This document shows, piece by piece, positions 42,046 to 50,574 of a DNA stretch of 64,000 bases. The notes below the pieces were generated by a model. The model did no database searches, was not told the DNA's origin, and saw nothing but the letters and a program-made list of their open reading frames with translations. Location of the stretch: assembly GCA_965246905.1 (NCBI GenBank), contig CBDFFZ010000029.1:38435-102434 (forward strand), read 5' to 3'. Source of the DNA: UBA1952 sp965246905. Lineage in GTDB: Bacteria; Bacteroidota; Bacteroidia; Chitinophagales; Chitinophagaceae. The translations under genes were made by a program, and so were the position numbers. The first letter of the stretch is position 1. Every line of letters begins with the position of its first letter.

Positions 42046-43629
42046 TTAATGCGCCACGATAATTTTTTGCACCTGCGCGCCCTTATCCGTATTCATCCGC
42101 AGGAAATAATTGCCTGCACCAAGACCGCCAACCGCTATGGGGAAGATATGATAGCCTTCCGTCATTTTAGTTTCAGGGAATACGTGCTTTACAAGGCGGC
42201 CGGTCGCATCGGTAATATCCATGGATGCGCTGCCTGCCTGGGTAAAATAGGCTTTCGCAATAACCTCATTATCTGCTGGTACCGGGTAAGGCTGTAACAG
42301 TTGGTTGCCATTGTAATAAGGCATAGGGCTGTTTTGTACACCTACCGATGTAGTAGAATCTTCCATGGTTACGCTTTCATCCCCTGCCAGGTAGGGAGTA
42401 AATACGAAATAAACAAGCATCATTTCATCTGTAGTGCTTTCGCCGGCAACCACATTCTTCGGTGGGCTCGATGGATTCTCCGGGTTATTTACGGTATTGT
42501 CATACATAGCCTGCGCATACAGATTGCTGCCGCCCGGCACCTTCATAATATTCCTGAAAAGATAAAAGCCCTGCCAGTGAAATTCCCATTCTGGTATAGA
42601 GATTAATTTCTGGGTATCGCCCGCAGGGGTAACGCTGAAAGCTTTTATATTCTGGCCCAGCAAGTGCATATGCGGCGAAACGCCGAGCACCGATATATCA
42701 ATCGGCGGCACCGGCTGGTGCTCTGTAAAGGTTTTAACGGTATTGGCCGGGATAGACAGCGCCGGGGTAATATTGGTAAAGTGGTTAAGCACCGGGGCAA
42801 TCGTCACATTTCGAATGGCGGAGCTGGGCGAGAAAAAGAACCGTACGCGTGTGCTGTCCACACCGCCTGCCGTGCCTGCCGGGTAGTGTATCTGCACTAC
42901 TATTTTCGCATTTTTTGGCAGCTTGATGCCAAAGCCAAGTGGCAGCTTTAGCGGTGAGGAGCCTGGTACCCAGGCGCCGAGGAGAATGGCATTATCGGTA
43001 CCTATACCTCCGAAAGAGGTATAGCCGGGGCCGGGATCCTGTGCATCGAGCGTTGTGCTGATGCCGGTGGTATCGGCATAAACGAGCACGTGGTGTACGA
43101 TCTGGCGGTTGCCGGGAATGGCCTCGAAAGAAGTAATGTACCTATCGGCAGACTGGCCGGAGCTGAGCACAAAGCAACGGTACACATCGCCGGTGGAAGC
43201 AGTGGAAGTAAAGGTGGGTGCGCGTACAGTGAGATCGGCCGTGCCGGGAAGGTCGCCCGCGTTAGAGAATGTTGGTACCGGCGGAGCCAGCGCGGGGTTG
43301 CCCTGCGGCGTACCGCCGGCTACCCAGGCAGCGATCTTGGCCTTGTCTGCAGCAGAAACGAGGCGCTCGTGAGCCATGTGGTGGTAAGCGGGGTCCGGCG
43401 GCCAGGGCGGCATGGTGCCACTTTGCACATCGGCATTAATACCGGCAGCCTGTACTACCGCATCATTATACGAAAGAAGCTCAAACGGTGCGATGGCGCC
43501 ATTGTGGTGGCAGGTTGCACAATTATTATACAGGATGGGGGCAATATCCGTACTCCATACCGGAGTGGTTTGACCCGTGCTTTTGATAGCTGCAAAAAGC
43601 AGCAGGACTGCGAGTAGTTTTCCAGACAT
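42046..43629 (-). CDS. Secreted cytochrome c / PHM-like copper monooxygenase with T9SS domain
   Basis: 527 residues from the ATG at 43629. After a signal peptide comes a one-haem cytochrome c domain (CATCHH, C37, C40, H41; MPPW at 73). A two-domain copper type II, ascorbate-dependent monooxygenase-like region follows, with a full set of putative ligands: H179-H180 and H248 for copper A, H320 and H322 (SPHMHLL) and M403 (TTDEMMLVY) for copper B. The last 80 residues (LQPYPVPADNEVI onward) are a T9SS sorting domain. It would act outside the cell, with the haem as built-in electron donor; the substrate is unknown. Confidence 0.75.
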   Translation of the reverse strand: MSGKLLAVLLLFAAIKSTGQTTPVWSTDIAPILYNNCATCHHNGAIAPFELLSYNDAVVQAAGINADVQSGTMPPWPPDPAYHHMAHERLVSAADKAKIAAWVAGGTPQGNPALAPPVPTFSNAGDLPGTADLTVRAPTFTSTASTGDVYRCFVLSSGQSADRYITSFEAIPGNRQIVHHVLVYADTTGISTTLDAQDPGPGYTSFGGIGTDNAILLGAWVPGSSPLKLPLGFGIKLPKNAKIVVQIHYPAGTAGGVDSTRVRFFFSPSSAIRNVTIAPVLNHFTNITPALSIPANTVKTFTEHQPVPPIDISVLGVSPHMHLLGQNIKAFSVTPAGDTQKLISIPEWEFHWQGFYLFRNIMKVPGGSNLYAQAMYDNTVNNPENPSSPPKNVVAGESTTDEMMLVYFVFTPYLAGDESVTMEDSTTSVGVQNSPMPYYNGNQLLQPYPVPADNEVIAKAYFTQAGSASMDITDATGRLVKHVFPETKMTEGYHIFPIAVGGLGAGNYFLRMNTDKGAQVQKIIVAH

Positions 43630-43940
43630 GGTAAAATGATTTTTACAAAGATGGTAAATGTAACAGTATTTTTTTACAACTGTGCGGTTAATAGATATTG
43701 GCATTCTTACCATTTTGCGTTCCTGCGGAAGCCTGAAGCACGATGCTACACCTGACGACATTGCCTGCTCAGACCATAAATAATGAAGATTAATGCAATA
43801 TTCATTTTAGGATTACCTGAATGAACCCAAAATTCCATGATTGCGCTCCGTCACAGAGGGTTCATAGCATTGAAGGCCGCCCGCTGCTCTTCCCCGCTTG
43901 CCTTTGCCGTGTTGTATGCGAAAGTGCATTTTTAGTGGTC

Positions 43941-44162
43941 TTACCCCGTCCGGAAGTGATTAAAACCCGTGGATGGGCGGGTGCGAAGCAGTCTACGAAC
44001 GGGGTAAAAGCACTACAGGCACGGGCAGTTACCCGTTGCCGGACAGGGTAAAAGGGGTTTGGGCCGAGGTACAGATGGTGCATAACTCCTTTTACCCCGT
44101 ACACCAACGGTGTAAAAGGATTACCCGGACGGGGTTTAATCACTTCCGGACGGGGTAAAAGG
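43941..44162. repeat. Palindromic repeat field with ggggtaaaag units
   Basis: A 28-base arm at 43941-43968 pairs with 44131-44158 with one mismatch. Between them, further copies of acggggtaaaag occur: 43999-44010 (plus), 44089-44100 (minus, exact complement of the former), with variants at 44043 and 44108 and one inside the right arm at 44150. The whole is a nested palindrome some 220 bases long. It looks like a non-autonomous mobile or structured element; no similar copy is in the window. Confidence 0.7.
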
Positions 44163-44435
44163 GGTTTTTTAAGCAATATCGCCCTTTGAAAGCGGGTCGC
44201 TGTGGTATGCTTCCTGGCATCCCCATGACCTGGGCAAGCTTGGTTTGCCTATAAATTAAATCACAGCGGCTTGTTATCCTGAATGTAGCTTCCGGCAAAT
44301 GCCTGATTGCGCAGTGAAGGATCTGGCAGCAGGTAGGTGAGTACATTGCGCATTCCGCTTAGTGAAAAATGTCTTTTCAGTACTGTAAAATCAAGAGGTA
44401 ATACCGTTTAGGCAACTAATGTAGGTACGTTATGG

Positions 44436-44494
44436 CACCTTCCCCATCGGGGATGCGCGAAGCGACCGCGCGATAGCGCTGCCGGGATGGGGGT
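44436..44494. repeat. GC-rich hairpin
   Basis: Arms cacc..ccccatc (44436-44448) and gatgggggtg (44485-44494) enclose a CG-rich inner part with gcgcg/cgcgc pairing. REP-like; no T run. Confidence 0.4.
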
Positions 44495-44620
44495 GTTTGG
44501 CACTGCAGGAATGGGTGTCTAATTGTGATAAGATGTAGTATGTTCCTAAAATTTTGGATAAACCGGCTATCCAAAAGCTTCATATAGCTGTCTTTCTTAT
44601 GACAAATCATTAATCAGATA

Positions 44621-46564
44621 ATGAAATCAATTCTTCCTGCAATGCTTATATTGATGTTCAGCATGAACCTGCACGCGCAAACCTGGCAATGGGGCAAGCG
44701 CGGCGGCAGCCAGTTTAACGGAGTTAACAGTCAGCCACATGAACAGATAAAGGACCTTGCTACCGATAAAAACGGTAATGTTTATGCGCTCGGCCTGGTT
44801 GAGAGCAGTGGAGGGGCTGCTATAGATGGCCATTCCCTTACACTAAATGGATTCAAGGATGTAGTGCTTACGAGCTATACCTGCACTGGCGCTTACCGCT
44901 GGACAAAAGTGATTGGCGGCCCTGACGATGATGTACCCATTGCAGTAAAGACGGACACGCTCGGCCACGTATATGTAGCGACTATTAATTACAGTCCGGC
45001 TAATTTTAGTAATGATACCATCTCGTCTATAAATAGTTATAAAACACTATCGCTGGTGGAATATGATACTTCCGGGGCCTTTAAATGGCTGCGGCAACCG
45101 CAATCCGATACCGGCACGTTCGTTTATATTTCCAATAATTCAGACTCTTATGATCTGTATGTAGCAGGCAACGGGGATGTATATTGGTTTTGCCAGCTCC
45201 CGGCCGGCCTTGTATCAGGCGGGGGCGGCTGGGCATTGCCTGCGCCAGCTACCTGCGTAGTAAAATACAATGCACAAGGGCAAATGGTAAACCACATTAC
45301 GCTCCAGATGCAGACGAACAAGGTAGCTTTTCAGGGCATTGGTATGCAGATAAGCAAAACAGGAAAAATCGTTATAGGTGGCACTTACGATAACTTCAAT
45401 AATTCAGGCATATTCTCGATTGGCGGGCAGGTTATCACAGACCATTTTATGTTTCTCGCGGCCTTTAGCCCTACCGGACAGTGCTTGTGGAAAAAATCAA
45501 ACACGACAGCCAATACCAACAGCCGCATTTATACCCGCCCTCAGATCGATGCGCAAGGCAACATCTATTATTGCGGTGGGGGTAATTTGGGCGATTCATT
45601 CAATGGGTTCAGCTTCTACAACAACCTTACTACGATGCTGATATCCGAGCCATTCATAGGCAAGGCGGATTCTAATGGCAATCATCTCTGGATAAAATGT
45701 GCCAGCGGCAAATCCGGAGAATATGTGAGCTCCATCGCACTAAAAAACAATAATGAGATCATTATGTCGGGCACAGGTACCAGCGTTTGGTGGGATACTT
45801 TACATCACATTCAGGGCGCACCAAATTCCGGCTTTTACATTTACGCTGCCCGGTTTGATGGCTCAGGAAACGTTCTTGGCATGGATTCTCTGAAAGGCAC
45901 TTTTGGAGCCTATAATTTTGCCTATTGCAACGCGGTAGATAAGAATGGCAATTTATTCATTGGTGGTGAGTTTAATCTGACACTGGATATTACCGGCACT
46001 CAGAGCATTAACAACGGTGGTGGCAATTCAGATTTCTTCATTGCCAAGTATGGCTACCCGTGTGGCTGCACGGCGCCGGCGTCCAATTTTACTTCTACCA
46101 ATACAGCAGTTAAGACCGTACAATTTACATACAATGGCAGCACAACCATCGATTCGCTACGGTGGAATTTCGGGGATGGGCAGACACAGAAATTAACCAG
46201 CAATTTTACGGCAACGCTTACCCATACTTATAGCAGCAATGGTAATTATAATGCCTGTGCTACGGTGTATAATTCATGCGGCTCTAATTCTTACTGCAAG
46301 CAATATCCGCTGAGCGTAGGCAGTATCTCCGCTATGGCAGGAGTAAAGGTATATCCTACCCCCACCAGCGATTACCTGGTTATCGAAGGCGCTGGTGGGG
46401 CAACTGCATTGCTTGTAAATAGCATCGGGCAACCCGTGGCGAAGGCAGCATTAAGCAGCCCAAAAGAATCTTTAAATACCAGCGCACTTGCATCCGGCCT
46501 CTACCTCCTGATATTGCAGGACAAGCGTGGCAACAAGGCAACGATGACCATTAATAAGCAGTAA
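44621..46564 (+). CDS. Secreted SBBP/PKD-domain protein with T9SS sorting domain
   Basis: 647 residues. Signal peptide (LPAMLILMFSMNLHAQ), then a long region with recurring DKNGNVYALG-, DTLGHVYVAT-, DAQGNIYYCGG- and DKNGNLFIGGEF-like blades, as in SBBP beta-propeller repeats. A PKD domain follows at about 500-565 (RWNFGDGQTQ, YSSNGNYNACATVYNSCG). The last 80 residues from VKVYPTPTSDYLVI are a T9SS type A domain. It is a surface or secreted protein, probably adhesive. Confidence 0.8.
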   Translation: MKSILPAMLILMFSMNLHAQTWQWGKRGGSQFNGVNSQPHEQIKDLATDKNGNVYALGLVESSGGAAIDGHSLTLNGFKDVVLTSYTCTGAYRWTKVIGGPDDDVPIAVKTDTLGHVYVATINYSPANFSNDTISSINSYKTLSLVEYDTSGAFKWLRQPQSDTGTFVYISNNSDSYDLYVAGNGDVYWFCQLPAGLVSGGGGWALPAPATCVVKYNAQGQMVNHITLQMQTNKVAFQGIGMQISKTGKIVIGGTYDNFNNSGIFSIGGQVITDHFMFLAAFSPTGQCLWKKSNTTANTNSRIYTRPQIDAQGNIYYCGGGNLGDSFNGFSFYNNLTTMLISEPFIGKADSNGNHLWIKCASGKSGEYVSSIALKNNNEIIMSGTGTSVWWDTLHHIQGAPNSGFYIYAARFDGSGNVLGMDSLKGTFGAYNFAYCNAVDKNGNLFIGGEFNLTLDITGTQSINNGGGNSDFFIAKYGYPCGCTAPASNFTSTNTAVKTVQFTYNGSTTIDSLRWNFGDGQTQKLTSNFTATLTHTYSSNGNYNACATVYNSCGSNSYCKQYPLSVGSISAMAGVKVYPTPTSDYLVIEGAGGATALLVNSIGQPVAKAALSSPKESLNTSALASGLYLLILQDKRGNKATMTINKQ

Positions 46565-46647
46565 CTATTTTATTGGTAATGCCGTATCGAGATATAAAAA
46601 ATGCGCCTGTAATTGCGGCGGCAAGGCGGGCAACGCTTTTCTTTGAC

Positions 46648-46962
46648 TCATACTTTTTTTGCTTCAAACAAATAAATCTGAACATCATCGTCACCGGGCG
46701 CTAAAATCCTTCTGTCGGCAGCACATTTTTGCCCAATATCGGTGGCGAAAGCGGCCTTCATATCTTCCAGGGTGTCAAAATACAGGTTGGCGACCATATA
46801 GGTTTCTGAATGTCCTGTTATAGAGATAAGCGGGTCCATGCTCCGCTCATATTTTTTCAGTCCGGGCAATTGCTTTGCCAATGGCACATGCACTTCAAAA
46901 TAGTGGCGCTCAAAGAAGGCTATGTCTTTGGGGGTTTTATAAATTACCGTCATTTGTGCCAT
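46648..46962 (-). CDS. EthD-domain small protein
   Basis: 104 residues from the ATG at 46962. The dimeric alpha+beta barrel EthD pattern is seen in YKTPKDIAFFERHYFEVHVP near the start and FDTLEDMKAAFATDIGQK. The family degrades or binds small hydrophobic compounds; no substrate is known. It lies last in a minus-strand run of five small genes. The longer frame to 47160 overlaps the DinB gene. Confidence 0.8.
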   Translation of the reverse strand: MAQMTVIYKTPKDIAFFERHYFEVHVPLAKQLPGLKKYERSMDPLISITGHSETYMVANLYFDTLEDMKAAFATDIGQKCAADRRILAPGDDDVQIYLFEAKKV

Positions 46963-47021
46963 GGTTCTTGTTGTTTTAAAGGGGTGGGTAATAAAAGCGT
47001 ATGAAATCAGGGGCAGTATTC

Positions 47022-47510
47022 TTAACGGGCCTTTAAAAAAATAAGCTGGCCGAGATGATAATCGAAATGGCTGGCCCGGCTCAGTAGCAGATTCAGCCGG
47101 TTGCGGTGCGGCTCTTTTGCAAAATCTTCTGCGGAAATAGAGGAATGTTTTTGAAACCATTCTTGTGGCTCAGTTGCTGCAATATGCTCGTCCAGCAAGG
47201 TCTTAGCCCGCGTCCATTCACCTCTTAGCGCTGCTACGGATGGAATATCGCTGATGCTTTTGTCGGGCGTCTGTACAAATAACGGCGCCAATTGGGGCGT
47301 TGGGTTTTCGCCAAAACCAAGCTGCGGCATCATAAAGCCGACCATAGCGGTAAGATGACCTAATAAATAGATGCCCCTGTTCCTTCCGGGGGAGACTTCG
47401 TTCATCAGCTGCTCGTCCGATAGTTCAGCGAGCAGTTTGTCGAATTGCTTTGTTTTTGAATGCCATGCATCCACGACCATTTTCGCAAATAGGTTTGTCT
47501 GATCTGTCAT
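47022..47510 (-). CDS. DinB family protein (copy 1)
   Basis: 162 residues, four-helix DinB/DfsB-type fold: RNRGIYLLGHLTAMVGFM in helix 2 and ASHFDYHLGQLIFLKAR at the end, with His residues placed for the family metal site. DinB-like proteins in this superfamily include thiol-dependent transferases. It is followed by the EthD gene and preceded by a second DinB gene. Confidence 0.75.
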   Translation of the reverse strand: MTDQTNLFAKMVVDAWHSKTKQFDKLLAELSDEQLMNEVSPGRNRGIYLLGHLTAMVGFMMPQLGFGENPTPQLAPLFVQTPDKSISDIPSVAALRGEWTRAKTLLDEHIAATEPQEWFQKHSSISAEDFAKEPHRNRLNLLLSRASHFDYHLGQLIFLKAR

Positions 47511-47530
47511 TTTGTTTGTGTTTGAAAGGG

Positions 47531-48001
47531 TTAAACTAATTGTTTGAGGACGGATATTTTCCCGGCATGGTAGCCATCGTGATAAAGCAGGAATTCAATT
47601 GCATCATCAATAGTACGTAGTTCAATGCCGTAAACGCGCTGTATATTTTCAGACGGGGTATAGTTATCAAAGTGCCCGTTTGCATAGTCAGTTTGCAGGG
47701 TGTGCATGGTACTGATCAGCAGTCCGCTGATGGATGCAATGTCATCCTTACCAACGAAGCCGTCCGGCTTTGTATTGGGAAGAAAAGGTATAAAATATTG
47801 CTCGTCAATTTTTACCGGCTGGCTTGCTCTGCGGTAGCAAATTGCCTGCGTAGCGGCCAGGATATGCCCGAGGTTCCAGATGATATTATTGTGGAGGCCG
47901 GCCGGAATTTCATTCAGTTGCCCGGCAGACAAGCCAGCGATTTCGCCCAATAAAAATTGCCTGAAGATGATGATCTTATCGAGTTCGGTATTGCTGCGCA
48001 T
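47531..48001 (-). CDS. DinB family protein (copy 2)
   Basis: 156 residues. NNIIWNLGHILAATQAICYRR and FLLYHDGYHAGKISVLKQL give the three-histidine pattern of the DinB metal site. It starts five bases before the end of the phosphoenolpyruvate-mutase-like gene's trailing gap, so the two are tightly linked. Confidence 0.8.
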   Translation of the reverse strand: MRSNTELDKIIIFRQFLLGEIAGLSAGQLNEIPAGLHNNIIWNLGHILAATQAICYRRASQPVKIDEQYFIPFLPNTKPDGFVGKDDIASISGLLISTMHTLQTDYANGHFDNYTPSENIQRVYGIELRTIDDAIEFLLYHDGYHAGKISVLKQLV

Positions 48002-48006
48002 AGTTG

Positions 48007-48753
48007 TTATTTAAATAATGGGCTGAATGATTCTTCTGTTTTAACCGCTTCGGCAATGCTATCCAGGTGCTTGTACGCAGCCTTATACAGCAATACAGCC
48101 ATGCTTATCCGTTTCACGCCGCAGCTTGCCAGCGCTTTAAAAGATGATAGGCCGGGATTGCCCACCACATTCACGGGCAGCGAAGTAGCTGCAGTAATTT
48201 CGCTGATTATTGCGGGATCCTGCACACCGGTTACAAAGAGGCCGTCGGCACCTGCTTCCCCGTACAATTTGGCCTGGCGAATCGTGTGCGCCACCGGGTT
48301 TGCTTTCTTCTGCAGGAAGCCATCCGTTCTTGCATTGACAAACAAATGCTGGCCTGTTTTTAGCAAATGGTTTTTGATGCGTTCCAGCTTTTGCAGGTAT
48401 AGCTGCTCATCTTGCGAATCTTCAATGTTGATGCCTGCAACACCAGCGTCAAGCAGCTTTTGGATGTTATCCTGAAATTGATCAAGATCATCCGAATATC
48501 CTTTTTCCATGTCCACAGATAGTGGAATATCAATAAAGGCTTTTATCCTGCGGACAATGTAGAGCAGCTCATTGAAAGGGATTTGCTCGCCATCCCGGTA
48601 ACCTAAAGATTCCGCAATGGCGCCGCTCGAAGTTGCAATCGCTTCAAAACCTTTTGCCTGCAATATTTGTGCGCTTTTAGCATTCCAGGCATTCGCTACA
48701 ACAAGCGGTGCTGGCTGATGATGCAGGCGGTAAAATTGTTCGTAATCGCTCAT
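48007..48753 (-). CDS. Isocitrate lyase/phosphoenolpyruvate mutase family protein
   Basis: 248 residues, TIM-barrel pattern of the ICL/PEPM family: LVVANAWNAKSAQILQAKGF, PLSVDMEKGYSDD, GVAGINIEDSQDE and LFVNARTDGFL. Members cleave or form C-C or P-C bonds next to a carboxylate; this subgroup is common and uncharacterised. It is six bases upstream of a DinB gene on the same strand. Confidence 0.85.
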   Translation of the reverse strand: MSDYEQFYRLHHQPAPLVVANAWNAKSAQILQAKGFEAIATSSGAIAESLGYRDGEQIPFNELLYIVRRIKAFIDIPLSVDMEKGYSDDLDQFQDNIQKLLDAGVAGINIEDSQDEQLYLQKLERIKNHLLKTGQHLFVNARTDGFLQKKANPVAHTIRQAKLYGEAGADGLFVTGVQDPAIISEITAATSLPVNVVGNPGLSSFKALASCGVKRISMAVLLYKAAYKHLDSIAEAVKTEESFSPLFK

Positions 48754-48776
48754 TCAAAATTGAATTTTTGGGTGAT

Positions 48777-49217
48777 TCAGGCCACCGGTGTACTGCTGTT
48801 GAACAATGGCAGGAAGCGCTCGTGTAAATACCGGCTCCAGCCAGCAGTGCATTGGTCAAAGCAATCTAGCTCAGGCACGAGACCTGCATGTGTAAATATG
48901 ATTTTTGTACCAGTGCCTTCAGGGGTCAGCTCAAAGCCAATTTTGGTGCCTGTCCATTCTTCGGGATCATTGGCAAAGGTGAGCTTGCTATCCGTAACCA
49001 GCCAGACTATCTTTTTACCGGGAACCATTTCAACCGGCTTTTGCCTGGAATAGTGGGCACCAGAACCTGCGCGGAAGGAAAACCCGCCGTCCGGCTCATC
49101 CTGAATTTCTTCTCCATACAGGCCCGACCACCAGCCGCGCACATTCATGATCTTATCGAATACTACCTGCGGGGCTTCACTAACATGGAAGGAAGCCGTA
49201 AAATCCTGGTTGTTCAT
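48777..49217 (-). CDS. SRPBCC/AHSA1-type protein
   Basis: 146 residues from the ATG at 49217. The START-like fold appears in FHVSEAPQVVFDKIMNVRGW, PGKKIVWLVTDSKL and GTGTKIIFTHAGLVPE. Proteins of this class bind hydrophobic ligands or act as stress cochaperones. It is first in the minus-strand run and faces the GlxA-type regulator across 135 bases. A TACTTTTG box is at 49259-49252. Confidence 0.85.
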   Translation of the reverse strand: MNNQDFTASFHVSEAPQVVFDKIMNVRGWWSGLYGEEIQDEPDGGFSFRAGSGAHYSRQKPVEMVPGKKIVWLVTDSKLTFANDPEEWTGTKIGFELTPEGTGTKIIFTHAGLVPELDCFDQCTAGWSRYLHERFLPLFNSSTPVA

Positions 49218-49251
49218 TTGAGTGATGTGTGTTTTTAAATAATTAGTCCGA

Positions 49252-49259
49252 CAAAAGTA
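49252..49259 (-). promoter_or_regulatory. -7 box TACTTTTG of the SRPBCC-led gene run
   Basis: TAnnTTTG match on the minus strand, 35 bases before the ATG at 49217. The same octamer serves the divergent regulator at 49331. Confidence 0.55.
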
Positions 49260-49330
49260 ATGTCTGTAATGAAACATAGCGGGTGGTAAATAAGTCAATC
49301 TTGCGGGGCATTTAGGACAATGCTATTTCT

Positions 49331-49338
49331 TACTTTTG
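49331..49338 (+). promoter_or_regulatory. -7 box TACTTTTG of the GlxA-type regulator
   Basis: TAnnTTTG match 14 bases before the ATG at 49353, supporting that start over the in-frame ATG at 49320, which lies before the promoter. Confidence 0.55.
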
Positions 49339-49352
49339 TAAAAAGCAGCAGT

Positions 49353-50345
49353 ATGAAACACCTTACGATTGTAATGCCGAATGGCTATTGCAGCCTGGCA
49401 ACCATTACCTGCATTGCAGGCATCTTCGAGGTTTTCAATACCGCTAATAACTACTGCAAAAGATCGGGGAAAGACGCGCTTTTTACTATTCAACTCGCCG
49501 GTATCGCCCCCGAACAGGAAGTTTTTCAGGGAATATTTACTGTAAAACCGCACATCACGATCACCGATATCCCAACGACAGATCTGATTATCATACCGTC
49601 AACACTTTTGCGCAGCCCGGATAATATGGGTGCCGAAAACGGCGTAATTATTGAATGGATAAAGCAACAGTATAAAAGCGGGGCTTCTGTGGCGAGCATC
49701 TGCACGGGTGCCTTTTTCCTTGCTACTTCGGGCCTTTTGGATGGTAAGAATTGCTCAACGCATTGGGCGTTCGCCGATGCCTTCCGGCAAAAATTTCCCA
49801 ATGTACGCTTGCAGGACGACCGGCTGATAACGGATGAACAGGGAATTTACACCAATGGTGGCGCTTATTCTTTTCTCAACCTGATGCTCTACCTGGTAGA
49901 AAAATATTATGACCGGCAAACGGCTGTGTTTTGCTCCAAAACGCTCCAGATCGAGATCGACCGTACGAGCCAGTCTATCTTCTCGATGTTTGCAGGGCAA
50001 AAGCAGCATGACGACGTAATGGTGCAGGAGGCGCAGGCATTGATTGAAAGCAGTGTGGATGAAAAATTGTCTGTTGACCAGCTGTCGTCAAGATTCTCTG
50101 TTGGCCGGCGCACCTTCGACCGGCGCTTCGTAAAAGCTACCGGAAATACGCCCCTTGAGTATGCGCAAAGGGTAAGAATTGAATCGGCCAAAAAAGCGTT
50201 GGAGCGGGGCCGCAAGACTGTAAATGAGGTGATGTATGAAGTGGGCTACTCGGACGTTAAAGCATTCCGGGAAGTATTCAGGAAGATAACCGGGCTATCA
50301 CCTTTAGAGTACCGGAGTAAGTATAATAAGGAGGTATTTGGCTAA
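49353..50345 (+). CDS. GlxA-type AraC family regulator (DJ-1/PfpI fused)
   Basis: 330 residues. The N-terminal DJ-1/PfpI-like domain (1-195) has DLIIIPSTLL and ASICTGAFFLATSGLLDGK, with the nucleophile-elbow Cys. The C-terminal AraC helix-turn-helix pair (about 225-325) has LSSRFSVGRRTFDRRFVKAT and VMYEVGYSDVKAFREVFRK. It probably controls the divergent SRPBCC-PEPM-DinB-DinB-EthD genes. The inducer is unknown. Confidence 0.88.
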   Translation: MKHLTIVMPNGYCSLATITCIAGIFEVFNTANNYCKRSGKDALFTIQLAGIAPEQEVFQGIFTVKPHITITDIPTTDLIIIPSTLLRSPDNMGAENGVIIEWIKQQYKSGASVASICTGAFFLATSGLLDGKNCSTHWAFADAFRQKFPNVRLQDDRLITDEQGIYTNGGAYSFLNLMLYLVEKYYDRQTAVFCSKTLQIEIDRTSQSIFSMFAGQKQHDDVMVQEAQALIESSVDEKLSVDQLSSRFSVGRRTFDRRFVKATGNTPLEYAQRVRIESAKKALERGRKTVNEVMYEVGYSDVKAFREVFRKITGLSPLEYRSKYNKEVFG

Positions 50346-50574
50346 GATTCAGATAGGCGGCTTTAAATCATTGGCTGGTGTAAGGCCACATACCGGGGTT
50401 ACCTTAAAACATAAAATAATGTTCGTTCCGGGTCTAAGGATTGTAATTGAATTTGTTGGCGTGAGGGAATTAGAAGCACAAAAGTCAATAAACCACAAAT
50501 TTTGATAGAAATACAAATGTTCAATTTATTACTTCTACCTCTTTTTCGCGAAACCCTTGTTGGCAGCAGCTTTT

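Larger units (their letters stand above)
43630..44620. other. Long non-coding region with palindromic repeats
   Basis: About 990 bases between divergent genes. The right-hand gene promoter must lie near 44520-44620. The interior holds the palindromic field 43941-44162 and a GC-rich hairpin at 44436-44494, listed separately. The several open frames across the palindromes (for example near 43820-44180 on both strands) arise from the repeats and have no domain or start support. Confidence 0.55.

Noticed and set aside
43821..44176. Open frames on both strands in the 44 kb region
   Set aside because: They are produced by the palindromic repeats (repeated PRPEVIK-like or FYPV-like words) and have no start signal or domain.
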